Part shown: piece by piece, positions 7,680 through 14,767 of the stretch
Numbering within the stretch: the first letter of the stretch is position 1
Layout: each line of letters begins with the position of its first letter
Assembly: GCA_900548205.1 (NCBI GenBank)
Contig: URJS01000043.1
Coordinates: 1-19,336, forward strand
Direction of reading: 5' to 3'
Source of the DNA: an uncultured Roseburia sp.
Lineage (GTDB): Bacteria > Bacillota > Clostridia > Lachnospirales > Lachnospiraceae
Length of the DNA stretch: 19,336 nucleotides
Made by a program: the position numbers and the translations under genes
The notes under the pieces: model-generated
Seen by the model: the letters and a program-made list of their open reading frames with translations, nothing else
The model's database searches: none
Told to the model about the DNA's origin: nothing

Positions 7680-8159
7680 TTATTTCTGATACTTATCGTA
7701 AATCCTATCCATAAACTGAGACGGAACAAACTTTGAAATATCGCCGCCGTAGGAGGCAAACTCCTTTACGATCGTGGAGCTAAGATAAGAGTATTGCAGG
7801 CTTGTCGTCAGAAAAATTGTCTCAACATTTGGATTCTCCACATGATTGGTCTGTGCGATCTGAAGCTCATACTCAAAATCTGTCACCGCACGGAGACCAC
7901 GCACAATGATCGTCGCACCGATCTCATCCATATAATCGACTAACAGTCCGTCAAAGGATGCAACCGTAACATTTGGCATGTCTCCTGTCATCTCTTTTAT
8001 CATACTAACACGTTCCTCAAGAGAAAACAACGAATTTTTTGCACTGTTATTGAGTACGCCGACAACAAGTTCATCCACGATCGCAGAGGAACGTCTAATA
8101 ATATCAACGTGTCCGAGTGTGAGCGGATCAAAGCTTCCGGGGTAAATCGCTTTCTTCAT
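7680..8159 (-). CDS. coaD: Phosphopantetheine adenylyltransferase (CoaD)
   Basis: Catalyses the fourth step of coenzyme A synthesis: ATP plus 4'-phosphopantetheine gives dephospho-CoA and pyrophosphate. 159 residues, the normal length. The nucleotidyltransferase signature is at the N-terminus (YPGSFDPLTLGH at 6-17, with TxGH residues T14-H17). VRGLRAVTDFEYE and the C-terminal SSTIVKE motif, which contacts ATP phosphates, are present. AGGAGG lies at good spacing before the ATG. It starts 21 nt after rsmD. The rsmD-coaD pair is conserved through Bacillota, and the coiled-coil gene follows in the same transcript. Confidence 0.98.
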   Translation of the reverse strand: MKKAIYPGSFDPLTLGHVDIIRRSSAIVDELVVGVLNNSAKNSLFSLEERVSMIKEMTGDMPNVTVASFDGLLVDYMDEIGATIIVRGLRAVTDFEYELQIAQTNHVENPNVETIFLTTSLQYSYLSSTIVKEFASYGGDISKFVPSQFMDRIYDKYQK

Positions 8160-8180
8160 AGGGTACCTCCTGCGTCCGGC

Positions 8181-8732
8181 TTAACGCCGTCTGATAAACG
8201 CATGTGTATTTGTCTTATAGTTCTTTTGCTTAAAAAGCGTCAGTCCATATTGTTCCAGATAATCAAATTCCGTGTCAAGCGAAGCCTCCACAATGATCTG
8301 CGCATCCTCCTTTAATAAGGAAGAACGGGACAGATAACAAAGAGCCTCCTGCTCCAGCTTTTTGCCATAAGGCGGGTCCATGAAAATGAGATCAAACTGA
8401 TAGCTTCCTTCCATTGCGCGAAGCGCGCCAAGTACATCTGCAGCATAGACCCTGCTCTGCCGATCAAATTTTGTAAAGCGGATATTTTCTTCGATACAGG
8501 AGGCCTGTTTTTTCCCGCTGTCCACAAAAACAGCATATTGCGCGCCACGGCTTAACGCCTCAAGACCAATCTGCCCGCTTCCGGCGAACAGATCAAGGAA
8601 ATAGCTTCCCGGCACATCATTTTGCAGTATGTTAAATAAGGTTTCCTTGATACGGTCTGTCGTAGGTCTCGTCTCAAGCCCCTCCACCGATTTTAACGGA
8701 AGACTCCGCGCAGTTCCCGCTATGATTCGCAT
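8181..8732 (-). CDS. rsmD: 16S rRNA (guanine-966-N2)-methyltransferase RsmD
   Basis: Methylates G966 of 16S rRNA using S-adenosylmethionine. 183 residues from the chosen start. The family opening MRIIAGTARS is at the N-terminus, followed by ETRPTTDRIKETLFN. The SAM-binding motif I is FLDLFAGSGQIGLEAL (45-60) and the catalytic DPPYG is at 119-123. The frame is open 13 codons further up, but the ATG at 8732 matches the family start and has AAGGAG 7-9 nt upstream. It overlaps the cinA stop by 13 nt, so the two are probably translationally coupled. Confidence 0.96.
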   Translation of the reverse strand: MRIIAGTARSLPLKSVEGLETRPTTDRIKETLFNILQNDVPGSYFLDLFAGSGQIGLEALSRGAQYAVFVDSGKKQASCIEENIRFTKFDRQSRVYAADVLGALRAMEGSYQFDLIFMDPPYGKKLEQEALCYLSRSSLLKEDAQIIVEASLDTEFDYLEQYGLTLFKQKNYKTNTHAFIRRR

Positions 8733-9220
8733 AAGCACTCTCCTTCTTCCAGTATACGTTTGAGCAGACACAATGCCGCCTCCGCTGCAGCCTTACGCAC
8801 CTGCATACGGCTTCCGTCAAATAAATGGCGCTCGGTCACGACCTTTCCCCGAAAAAAACAGCCGATATAGACAAGTCCCACCGGACACTCCTTCGTGCCG
8901 CCATCCGGTCCTGCAACACCCGTTACGGAAACGGCAGCCGCGCAGCCCGCCGTGCGGGCTGCCGCCTGCGCCATATCGGCGGCAGTCTCGGCGCTCACCA
9001 CGCCAAAACGTGCGATCGTCTCAGCCGAAACACCGATCATCGCAACCTTTGCCGCATCGGAATAGGTGACATATCCCTGCTCAAAAAATGACGAAATTCC
9101 CGGTACGTTGATCAGTGTGGAAGCGATCATTCCGCCGGTTGCCGATTCTGCCGTCGTCATCTTACAGTTATTTTTTTTTAATAATTTGTAGATCGAAAGC
9201 TCCAACGGTTCTCTCTGCAT
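8720..9220 (-). CDS. cinA: CinA C-terminal domain protein (nicotinamide-nucleotide amidohydrolase, PncC type)
   Basis: A stand-alone CinA C-terminal domain of 166 residues. In E. coli this domain (PncC) deamidates nicotinamide mononucleotide to nicotinate mononucleotide, recycling the NMN released by DNA ligase and other enzymes. The signature TTAESATGGMIASTL is near 22-36, with YVTYSDAAK and VSVTGVAGPDGGT following. The N-terminal COG1058 domain found in full-length CinA of many Bacillota (about 410 residues) is absent, and the short open frame with its own RBS shows this is not a truncation by frameshift. Its start overlaps the pgsA stop by one base (TAATG), and its end overlaps rsmD. It lies on the same strand as a NAD synthesis operon about 4 kb away. 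Confidence 0.93.
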   Translation of the reverse strand: MQREPLELSIYKLLKKNNCKMTTAESATGGMIASTLINVPGISSFFEQGYVTYSDAAKVAMIGVSAETIARFGVVSAETAADMAQAAARTAGCAAAVSVTGVAGPDGGTKECPVGLVYIGCFFRGKVVTERHLFDGSRMQVRKAAAEAALCLLKRILEEGECLCES

Positions 9221-9768
9221 TATTTTTGATCCTTTAATACATCCTTATTTTTCATTACATAATCAACAAGTGATACTACCGTTAGGATCAGAGCGATATA
9301 AGTCAGCGCTGTCCCCAACATCTGGAATGCGGGATGCGGGAAATTTAAGATCAGCACGATGACCATAAGCATCTGAAATACGGTTTTGAACTTTCCCCAG
9401 TAGTTTGCCGCAATTACCACGCCATTGTCGGAAGCAATCAGCCGAAAGCCGCTGATGATAAACTCTCTGGAAATAATGACGATTACGATCCATGACGCCA
9501 ACTGTCCTGTCTCGACCAGACAGATCATCGCGGCGCATACCAAAAGCTTATCCGCCAGCGGGTCCATAAATTTGCCGAAATTCGTCACAAGGTGATATTT
9601 CCTTGCAATTTTTCCATCCAGCATATCTGTGAGGCTTGCCACAACAAAAATGACAGCCGCAATATAGTTGCCGTATCCCGGAAAATAGGGAGAGAGCATA
9701 AAAAATACGAAAAACGGTATCATGATCACACGCAGGATCGTAAGCTTATTTGGCAGATTCATACTCAT
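9220..9768 (-). CDS. pgsA: CDP-diacylglycerol--glycerol-3-phosphate 3-phosphatidyltransferase (PgsA)
   Basis: Integral membrane enzyme that makes phosphatidylglycerol phosphate, the committed step to phosphatidylglycerol and cardiolipin. 182 residues. The CDP-alcohol phosphatidyltransferase motif is complete: D48, D51, G52, A55, R56, G65, D69 and D73, with the spacing Dx2DGx2ARx8Gx3Dx3D. About five hydrophobic helices follow the usual plan, starting at residues 9-25 and 34-47. GGAG lies before the first ATG. It begins 17 nt after rimO and runs into cinA with a one-base overlap. The rimO-pgsA-cinA order is common in Bacillota. Confidence 0.96.
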   Translation of the reverse strand: MSMNLPNKLTILRVIMIPFFVFFMLSPYFPGYGNYIAAVIFVVASLTDMLDGKIARKYHLVTNFGKFMDPLADKLLVCAAMICLVETGQLASWIVIVIISREFIISGFRLIASDNGVVIAANYWGKFKTVFQMLMVIVLILNFPHPAFQMLGTALTYIALILTVVSLVDYVMKNKDVLKDQK

Positions 9769-9785
9769 AGTTATTCTCCATTCTT

Positions 9786-11108
9786 TTACACCAGTTCCCC
9801 GATGAGATCATATTCATGCGCTCCGGTCACGCGCACCCTTGCAATATCTCCGGTGACGAGCGCCTCATCCGTATGGATGAAAATATAGCCGTCTATGTCG
9901 GGCGCATCACGATACGTCCGCCCGATATAGGCATTTTCGTCCGCGACGCTGCCCTCAATAAACACAAAGAGCTCCTGTCCCTTTAGCTGCTCATTTTTAT
10001 CGAAAATGATTTCCTCCTGAAGCTCCATGACGTCCGCCTGCCATTCCTTTTTCTGCGCCTCGTCAATCTGATCCGGAAATTCTGCCGCAGGCGTTCCCTC
10101 CTCCGGAGAATAAGTAAACGCGCCAAGACGGTCAAACTCCATGTCATTGATAAACTGCATCAGCTCCTCGTGCATCTTCTGCGTCTCACCCGGAAAACCG
10201 CAGATCAGCGTTGTACGAAGCGTAATATCAGGAATTCTGGTCCTTAAATTCTTGATAATGCGCACAAGGTCGTCATGATTGGTCCGCCTTCCCATACGCT
10301 TTAGCATCGTATCGTTCGCATGCTGGATCGGAAGATCCAGGTAATGGCAGACTTTTTCGTTTCGTATCATCGCATCGATCAGACCCTCATAAATCTCCTC
10401 AGGATAACAGTACATGATACGGATCCAGAAAAGCCCCGGAATCTGATTCAACTCATCCAACAGACGGTGCAGAGATTTCTCCCCGTAGAGGTCGATCCCA
10501 TAAAACGTTGTCTCCTGCGCCACTAAAATAAGCTCCTTTGCGCCTGCCTCCACAAGCTCCCTTGCCTGCGCGAGAAGGTCCTCCATCGGAACACTGCGGT
10601 AATTGCCGCGGATATAAGGAATGATACAGTAAGTACAGCGCTTGTTGCAGCCCTCTGCGATCTTTAGATACGCAAAATGACCGCCGGTTGTGACGGTTCG
10701 CTTCGTGCGAAGGCTCGGAAGTCCCTCCAGCGTTTTATAATTTTGATAAAAATCTCCGTCGATCGCCCGGTGTACTGCATTTACAATATCTTCATAGGAA
10801 TTTGTTCCAAGGATCGCATCCACCTCGGGAATCTCTTTTTTGATCTCCTCCTGATAACGCTGCGCGAGGCAGCCGGTGACGATCAGCGCCTTTAGTCTGC
10901 CGTCCTTTTTATGCTCTGCCATCTCTAAAATCGTATTGATGCTCTCCTCCTTCGCATCGTTGATAAAGCAGCAGCTGTTGATGATGATGACGTCCGCTTC
11001 ATATTCATCGTCTGTCAGCACAGCGCCATCGTCACGCAGCATTCCGAGCATAAATTCTGTATCTACAAGATTCTTGTCACAACCAAGTGAAATAAATAAT
11101 AGCTTCAT
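9786..11108 (-). CDS. rimO: Ribosomal protein S12 methylthiotransferase RimO
   Basis: Radical SAM enzyme that adds a methylthio group to the conserved aspartate of ribosomal protein S12. 440 residues. The N-terminal UPF0004 domain holds the second cluster cysteines (C10, C46 or C47, C80). The radical SAM motif CNKRCTYC gives C154, C158 and C161. A TRAM domain forms the last 65 or so residues. The opening SLGCDKNLVDTE is typical of RimO rather than MiaB. A purine-rich GGAAGGAAAAGAAG precedes the ATG. A hairpin with a T-rich tail separates it from rpoZ, so it may start a transcription unit of its own (rimO-pgsA-cinA-rsmD-coaD-coiled coil) or depend on read-through. Confidence 0.97.
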   Translation of the reverse strand: MKLLFISLGCDKNLVDTEFMLGMLRDDGAVLTDDEYEADVIIINSCCFINDAKEESINTILEMAEHKKDGRLKALIVTGCLAQRYQEEIKKEIPEVDAILGTNSYEDIVNAVHRAIDGDFYQNYKTLEGLPSLRTKRTVTTGGHFAYLKIAEGCNKRCTYCIIPYIRGNYRSVPMEDLLAQARELVEAGAKELILVAQETTFYGIDLYGEKSLHRLLDELNQIPGLFWIRIMYCYPEEIYEGLIDAMIRNEKVCHYLDLPIQHANDTMLKRMGRRTNHDDLVRIIKNLRTRIPDITLRTTLICGFPGETQKMHEELMQFINDMEFDRLGAFTYSPEEGTPAAEFPDQIDEAQKKEWQADVMELQEEIIFDKNEQLKGQELFVFIEGSVADENAYIGRTYRDAPDIDGYIFIHTDEALVTGDIARVRVTGAHEYDLIGELV

Positions 11109-11144
11109 CGTTCTTCTTTTCCTTCCAGTATTACGAAAACATAA

Positions 11145-11170
11145 GAGCCGTTCACAAAGTGTAACGGCTC
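11145..11170 (-). terminator. Hairpin terminator or attenuator between rpoZ and rimO
   Basis: An 8-bp stem (GAGCCGTT at 11145-11152 with AACGGCTC at 11163-11170) can extend by CAC/GTG across one bulged base to a three-base loop. On the minus strand the next ten bases are TTATGTTTTC, a moderately T-rich tail. A smaller hairpin (TGCCG at 11178-11182, CGGCA at 11190-11194) lies directly after the rpoZ stop, without a T-run. The broken T-tract suggests incomplete termination. Confidence 0.55.
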
Positions 11171-11196
11171 GTTATTTTGCCGTCCTTTGCGGCAGC

Positions 11197-11445
11197 TTAT
11201 TCTTCTGTCTCAAAATTTTCCGGAAGAATCTTTACCTTTCCCTCATAGACCTCCTCCACGGCAACGGAAAGAGGCTTGTTGCAGACGACCTTGTCTGCCA
11301 TTGGAAGAGCTCCTGAAATGATCTGGCGCGCCCGCTTCGCAGTCGCGATGACAAGAGAATAACGGCTGTTTACAACAGGCTCCTCGCCGATTTCCACATC
11401 ATTGTTGACAACCTTCATTAATTCTACATAAGATGGATGGATCAT
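11197..11445 (-). CDS. rpoZ: DNA-directed RNA polymerase omega subunit
   Basis: Small subunit that binds the beta' subunit and helps assemble and stabilise RNA polymerase. 82 residues. The family sequence NSRYSLVIATAKRARQI sits in the first half, where the omega helix contacts beta'. AAGGAG lies 7 nt before the ATG, and the gene starts 30 nt after gmk. The gmk-rpoZ pairing is conserved in Bacillota. The protein ends in an acidic EENFETEE-type tail. A hairpin follows the stop. Confidence 0.96.
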   Translation of the reverse strand: MIHPSYVELMKVVNNDVEIGEEPVVNSRYSLVIATAKRARQIISGALPMADKVVCNKPLSVAVEEVYEGKVKILPENFETEE

Positions 11446-11475
11446 AATTTTCTCCTTTTCTGCACAATTTAGCGC

Positions 11476-12111
11476 TTATTGGCGCCCAAACTCCTTTAAT
11501 TCCTCTCTCATACGGCTGATCGCCTCCAAATTTCTGGCTGCGCGGTAATGCTCATTTTGAATGATCGAATGCACATTTTGCACGCATTCCTCCAGCACGT
11601 CGTTGATCACAAGATAATCGTATGCCTCCATGCCGTCCGCCTCGTCTATGGCTCTGGCAAGCCGGGATTCAATCACGTCCATCGTCTCGGTTCCGCGTCC
11701 GATCAGACGGTTCTTAAGCTCCCCCGCACTTGGCGGTGTTACAAACAAAAGCAATGTATCAGGAAAACGTTTCTTCACCTTTAGCGCTCCCTGAATCTCG
11801 ATTTCTAAAATAACATCCTTGCCCAAGGCAAGCTGTTCTTCCACATAAGAACGCGGCGTTCCATAATAATTGCCGACATACTGCGCATATTCGATCAGTG
11901 CATCCTCCGCGATCATCTGCTCGAAGGCATCCCTGCTCTTAAAAAAGTATTCAATACCGTCCGTCTCGCCGTCCCTTGGCGATCTTGTCGTCGCGGAAAT
12001 GGAAAGCGCATACTGCCCGCTGTGCCGCTGCATCAGCTCCCGCATGATCGTTCCCTTGCCCGCGCCGGAAAAACCGGACACCACTACTAAAATTCCCTTA
12101 TTCCTTTGCAT
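11476..12111 (-). CDS. gmk: Guanylate kinase
   Basis: Phosphorylates GMP (and dGMP) to GDP with ATP in purine nucleotide synthesis; in Bacillota it is also an inhibition target of (p)ppGpp. 211 residues from the chosen start. P-loop GFSGAGKGT at 13-21; GMP-binding region with SATTRSPRDGETDGIEYFF; ENYYGTP-like segment NYYGTPRS; lid region RGTETMDVIESRL. The frame is open to an ATG at 12132, but that site has no good RBS, whereas the ATG at 12111 has AGAGG 9 nt upstream and fits the family N-terminus. It overlaps remA by 14 nt, which suggests translational coupling. Confidence 0.97.
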   Translation of the reverse strand: MQRNKGILVVVSGFSGAGKGTIMRELMQRHSGQYALSISATTRSPRDGETDGIEYFFKSRDAFEQMIAEDALIEYAQYVGNYYGTPRSYVEEQLALGKDVILEIEIQGALKVKKRFPDTLLLFVTPPSAGELKNRLIGRGTETMDVIESRLARAIDEADGMEAYDYLVINDVLEECVQNVHSIIQNEHYRAARNLEAISRMREELKEFGRQ

Positions 12112-12367
12112 CGTCAAAAACCTCTGGCGCATTGCCGTTAAATCTGCCCGAAAGCGTCTCCGGCTGTAATGCGGATAATATGATCGTATGATTCTCTGTA
12201 AAGATCACGCTTTTCGTCCGCCGTCCCTGCGTCGCGTCAATCAGTATCTCCTGCTCCTTGCCTCTTTGGATCAGGCGCTTGGCAGGCGCGGAATCTGACG
12301 AGATAATGCTTACGATCTTGTCTGTATTTACCATATTTCCAAAACCGATATTGATCAATCTTGCCAT
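12098..12367 (-). CDS. remA: RemA family DNA-binding regulator (DUF370)
   Basis: A small DNA-binding protein of 89 residues. B. subtilis RemA forms rings that bind DNA and activates matrix and osmoprotection genes; its targets in Clostridia are not known from this sequence. The family sequence is nearly complete: LINIGFGNMVNTDKIVSI at the N-terminus, SDSAPAKRLIQ, then LIDATQGRRTKSVIF and IILSALQPETL. The frame also has a GTG at 12376 abutting the yloC stop, but the ATG at 12367 matches the family start and has AGGTG 7 nt upstream. The place between yloC and gmk is its standard position in Bacillota. Confidence 0.95.
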   Translation of the reverse strand: MARLINIGFGNMVNTDKIVSIISSDSAPAKRLIQRGKEQEILIDATQGRRTKSVIFTENHTIILSALQPETLSGRFNGNAPEVFDDAKE

Positions 12368-12376
12368 CGCATACAC

Positions 12377-13255
12377 CTACTCGATATTCTGGATCTGCTC
12401 GCGCACCTTTTCAATGTCGGTTTTCAGTGAAATACCGACATCAGATGTCTTAATATCCGTTGTCTTGGAAAGAATGGTATTTGCCTCGCGGTTGAGCTCC
12501 TGTGCGATAAAATCAAGCTTCCTGCCGATACAGCCGCCGGCGTCTAAGGCGTCCTTCATGCTCTGGATATGACTTCTTAAGCGGACCGTCTCCTCGTCGA
12601 CACATACCTTATCCGCAAAAATTGTGATCTCCGCGGCTATTCTGGCATCATCTATCTGCCGGTCACCCAAAAGCTCCGCCACCTTTTCATTTAAGCGTTC
12701 TTTATATTCGGCTAATATCTGCGGAGAACGTTCCTCAATATAAGCGACATGGGAAAGCATCGCGTCCAGCTTCCCGCTAATATCTGCGGAAAGACGATCC
12801 CCTTCTGCAATACGGCTTTCTATTAACTGTGTAACCGCGCCCCGGATCGCCTGCTCAAGCAGCTCCCAAAGCTCCTCCTCATTATCCGTCTGTTCCTCCA
12901 GCGTAAAGACCTCCGGAAATCTTGCAAGCGTGCTTACGCGTATATCATTCTCAATGTGGAGCTTCTGCTCCATCTGCTGAAAGCATGCAAGGTACTGACC
13001 GGCGATCGCCTCGTTATACCGCAAAAGCAGGTCTCCCTGCGCTTCATTCGCATAGGTGATAAAAACATCCGTCTTACCACGCTCTAAATACTCCTTAAGC
13101 ACGCTTCGGATCGAACTCTCAAAGCAGTTTAGCTTTTTGGGGAGCTTTAGATTGATATCCAGATAGCGGTGATTCACCGATTTTATCTCGACGAGAAGCT
13201 TGCGGTGCCCGGCTGTCACCTCGCAGCACCCGAATCCGGTCATACTTTTGATCAT
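12377..13255 (-). CDS. yloC: YicC/YloC family endoribonuclease
   Basis: Member of the YicC family; E. coli YicC and B. subtilis YloC have been reported as endoribonucleases acting on RNA. 292 residues from the ATG at 13255, which has AGGAGA 7 nt upstream; an ATG seven codons earlier is weaker. The family N-terminus MIKSMTGFG is present, then IKSVNHRYLDINLKLP, and the conserved C-terminal DUF1732 region carries QELNREANT near 252-260. The middle is acidic and helical. It heads the yloC-remA-gmk-rpoZ cluster. The transcript probably begins at the promoter in the 3' end of niaR, giving a leader of about 70 nt. Confidence 0.95.
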   Translation of the reverse strand: MIKSMTGFGCCEVTAGHRKLLVEIKSVNHRYLDINLKLPKKLNCFESSIRSVLKEYLERGKTDVFITYANEAQGDLLLRYNEAIAGQYLACFQQMEQKLHIENDIRVSTLARFPEVFTLEEQTDNEEELWELLEQAIRGAVTQLIESRIAEGDRLSADISGKLDAMLSHVAYIEERSPQILAEYKERLNEKVAELLGDRQIDDARIAAEITIFADKVCVDEETVRLRSHIQSMKDALDAGGCIGRKLDFIAQELNREANTILSKTTDIKTSDVGISLKTDIEKVREQIQNIE

Positions 13256-13318
13256 GAATGTTCTCCTAATATGCATGACATAACAGCGCCCTCTTGTTTG
13301 AACACAAACGCGCGGACA

Positions 13319-13900
13319 CTAATTTGATTTATTATAGAACGATTTTAACGGGAAGTCAAGATTTTCATAAGGAAGGAGCTCTGCAAGAAACTGTTTTTCG
13401 GCAAGCGCCGCCTCAATTTCATCTAAAATTTCTTCGCTCTCCGCAGAGATTTCATGAAAATGATAGCCGCAGGTAAGCGCAGAGAGCGGCGTTGACCGCC
13501 CTTCGGCCAAGGTTTGTACAAAACGGCTGATGTCTCTGCGGTTTTTGATGGATAACGGCGCCTTTACCTTTCCGTAAAGCTTATGATTGACCATGACATT
13601 TAAAACGCTACCGCCAAGATCGATAATCGTTGTAAGCTCCTCCGTGATCTGCTCGGCAGTATGGCACAGCTTGAGCAACCGGGATTTCTGCTCCGGTCGG
13701 TCTAACAGGTAGCCTCTCGCCGTTGCCGCAATGGGGTGTCCTTCTGTGCGCAAAAGTGCGATGTCCTGCACTACAACCTGTCTGCTGACGCCCGTTTTTT
13801 TGCCGAGATATCCGCCGGAGAGCGGCAGCTCGCTCTCTTGCAGTAAGCAGAGAAGCAAATTTCTTCTGTCTGTACCGTTCATTGGTCCATCCATGCTCAT
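13319..13900 (-). CDS. niaR: NiaR (YrxA-type) transcriptional repressor of NAD biosynthesis
   Basis: Repressor that senses nicotinate and shuts off NAD synthesis or niacin uptake genes. 193 residues. The N-terminal winged helix lies at 8-66, with a recognition helix around TGVSRQVVVQDIALLR and the wing ending at ARGYLL. The C-terminal 3H domain contains H80, E88, H106 and the pair H147/H149, placed as in the metal- and ligand-binding site of the Thermotoga homologue. AAAGGAA precedes the first ATG, and an in-frame second ATG two codons on is possible. It lies 15 nt after nadC and is the last gene of nadB-nadC-niaR. An operator-like palindrome at the nadB promoter suggests it represses its own operon. 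Its 3' end holds the yloC promoter. Confidence 0.93.
   Translation of the reverse strand: MSMDGPMNGTDRRNLLLCLLQESELPLSGGYLGKKTGVSRQVVVQDIALLRTEGHPIAATARGYLLDRPEQKSRLLKLCHTAEQITEELTTIIDLGGSVLNVMVNHKLYGKVKAPLSIKNRRDISRFVQTLAEGRSTPLSALTCGYHFHEISAESEEILDEIEAALAEKQFLAELLPYENLDFPLKSFYNKSN
13331..13359 (-). promoter_or_regulatory. Sigma-A promoter for yloC-remA-gmk-rpoZ, inside the 3' end of niaR
   Basis: On the minus strand TTGACT (13359-13354) and TATAAT (13336-13331) are separated by exactly 17 bp; the matches to consensus are 5 of 6 and 6 of 6. Transcription would begin near 13324, giving about a 70-nt leader before yloC at 13255. The whole promoter lies within the last 14 codons of niaR, so the housekeeping cluster can be transcribed independently of the NAD-controlled operon upstream. 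Confidence 0.75.
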
Positions 13901-13915
13901 ACGATCGGTTCCTTT

Positions 13916-14767
13916 CTAATGCACTCTAAGATGCTTTAAGCTCAGATCAAGAATCGGTGCGGAATGTGTCAGCGCGCCGCTGGAAACGTAATCCACACCA
14001 AGCGCGGTAATCGTCTTTATATTTTCTTTTGTGATATTGCCGGAGCACTCTGTCTTGACGCGCCCGTCAATGATACGGATCGCCTCCGCCATTTCCTTGG
14101 GCGTCATATTGTCAAGCATGATAATGTCTGCACCTGCGTCGACAGCGTCTCTTACCATGTCAAGATTCTCGGTCTCCACCTCGATCTTGCGGACAAACGG
14201 CGCATATGCCCTGGCGGCTGCAACCGCCTCTTTCACACCGCCCGCCACGTCGATATGGTTATCCTTTAACAGAACGCCGTCCGACAGATTATATCTGTGA
14301 TTGCAGCCGCCGCCGATGCGCACGGCATATTTCTCAAAAATCCGCATTCCTGGCGTCGTCTTTCTGGTGTCAAGGAGCGTTGTTTTTGTTCCCTCCAAAA
14401 GCTGCGCCACGCTGTGCGTATAAGTCGCGATGCCGGAAAGACGCTGCAGATAATTTAACGCTGTCCGCTCTCCCGATAAGAGCACGCGAACGTCCCCTGT
14501 AATCACGGCAAGAAGCTGTCCCTTTGTTACCGCGTCTCCGTCCTGTGTCCGAAATTCCACCTCTGTTTTAGGATCGAGCATTGTAAACACGCGCGCAAAA
14601 ATCTGCAGTCCCGCAATGATCCCGTCCTGCTTGCAGATCAGCTGCACGTCCCCCTTTTTGTATTCCGGCATCACAGCGTTTGTCGTCACATCCTCGCTGC
14701 TGATGTCCTCCTCTAGGGCAAGCCTGATATATTTGTCAGCTGCCAGCTGCATAGTGATCGGATTCAT
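13916..14767 (-). CDS. nadC: Nicotinate-nucleotide pyrophosphorylase (quinolinate phosphoribosyltransferase, NadC)
   Basis: Converts quinolinate and PRPP to nicotinate mononucleotide with release of CO2 and pyrophosphate. 283 residues, the normal length. Catalytic residues of the family are in place: R101 in SGERTALNYLQRLSGIAT, R135-K136 in DTRKTTPGMR, H157-R158 in GGGCNHRYNLSDG and K168 in LLKDNHI. The C-terminal barrel holds DIIMLDNM. Its ATG overlaps the nadB stop by 4 nt (ATGA), so the two are translationally coupled. niaR follows after 15 nt. Confidence 0.97.
   Translation of the reverse strand: MNPITMQLAADKYIRLALEEDISSEDVTTNAVMPEYKKGDVQLICKQDGIIAGLQIFARVFTMLDPKTEVEFRTQDGDAVTKGQLLAVITGDVRVLLSGERTALNYLQRLSGIATYTHSVAQLLEGTKTTLLDTRKTTPGMRIFEKYAVRIGGGCNHRYNLSDGVLLKDNHIDVAGGVKEAVAAARAYAPFVRKIEVETENLDMVRDAVDAGADIIMLDNMTPKEMAEAIRIIDGRVKTECSGNITKENIKTITALGVDYVSSGALTHSAPILDLSLKHLRVH

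Noticed and set aside
12112..12132. Upstream ATG for gmk at 12132
   Set aside because: It would increase the overlap with remA and lacks a Shine-Dalgarno; the ATG at 12111 has AGAGG and fits the family N-terminus.
13276..13318. Terminator between niaR and yloC
   Set aside because: Only a 5-bp GTTTG/CAAAC hairpin with no T-tract was seen; it lies in the leader of the yloC transcript and does not look like a terminator.
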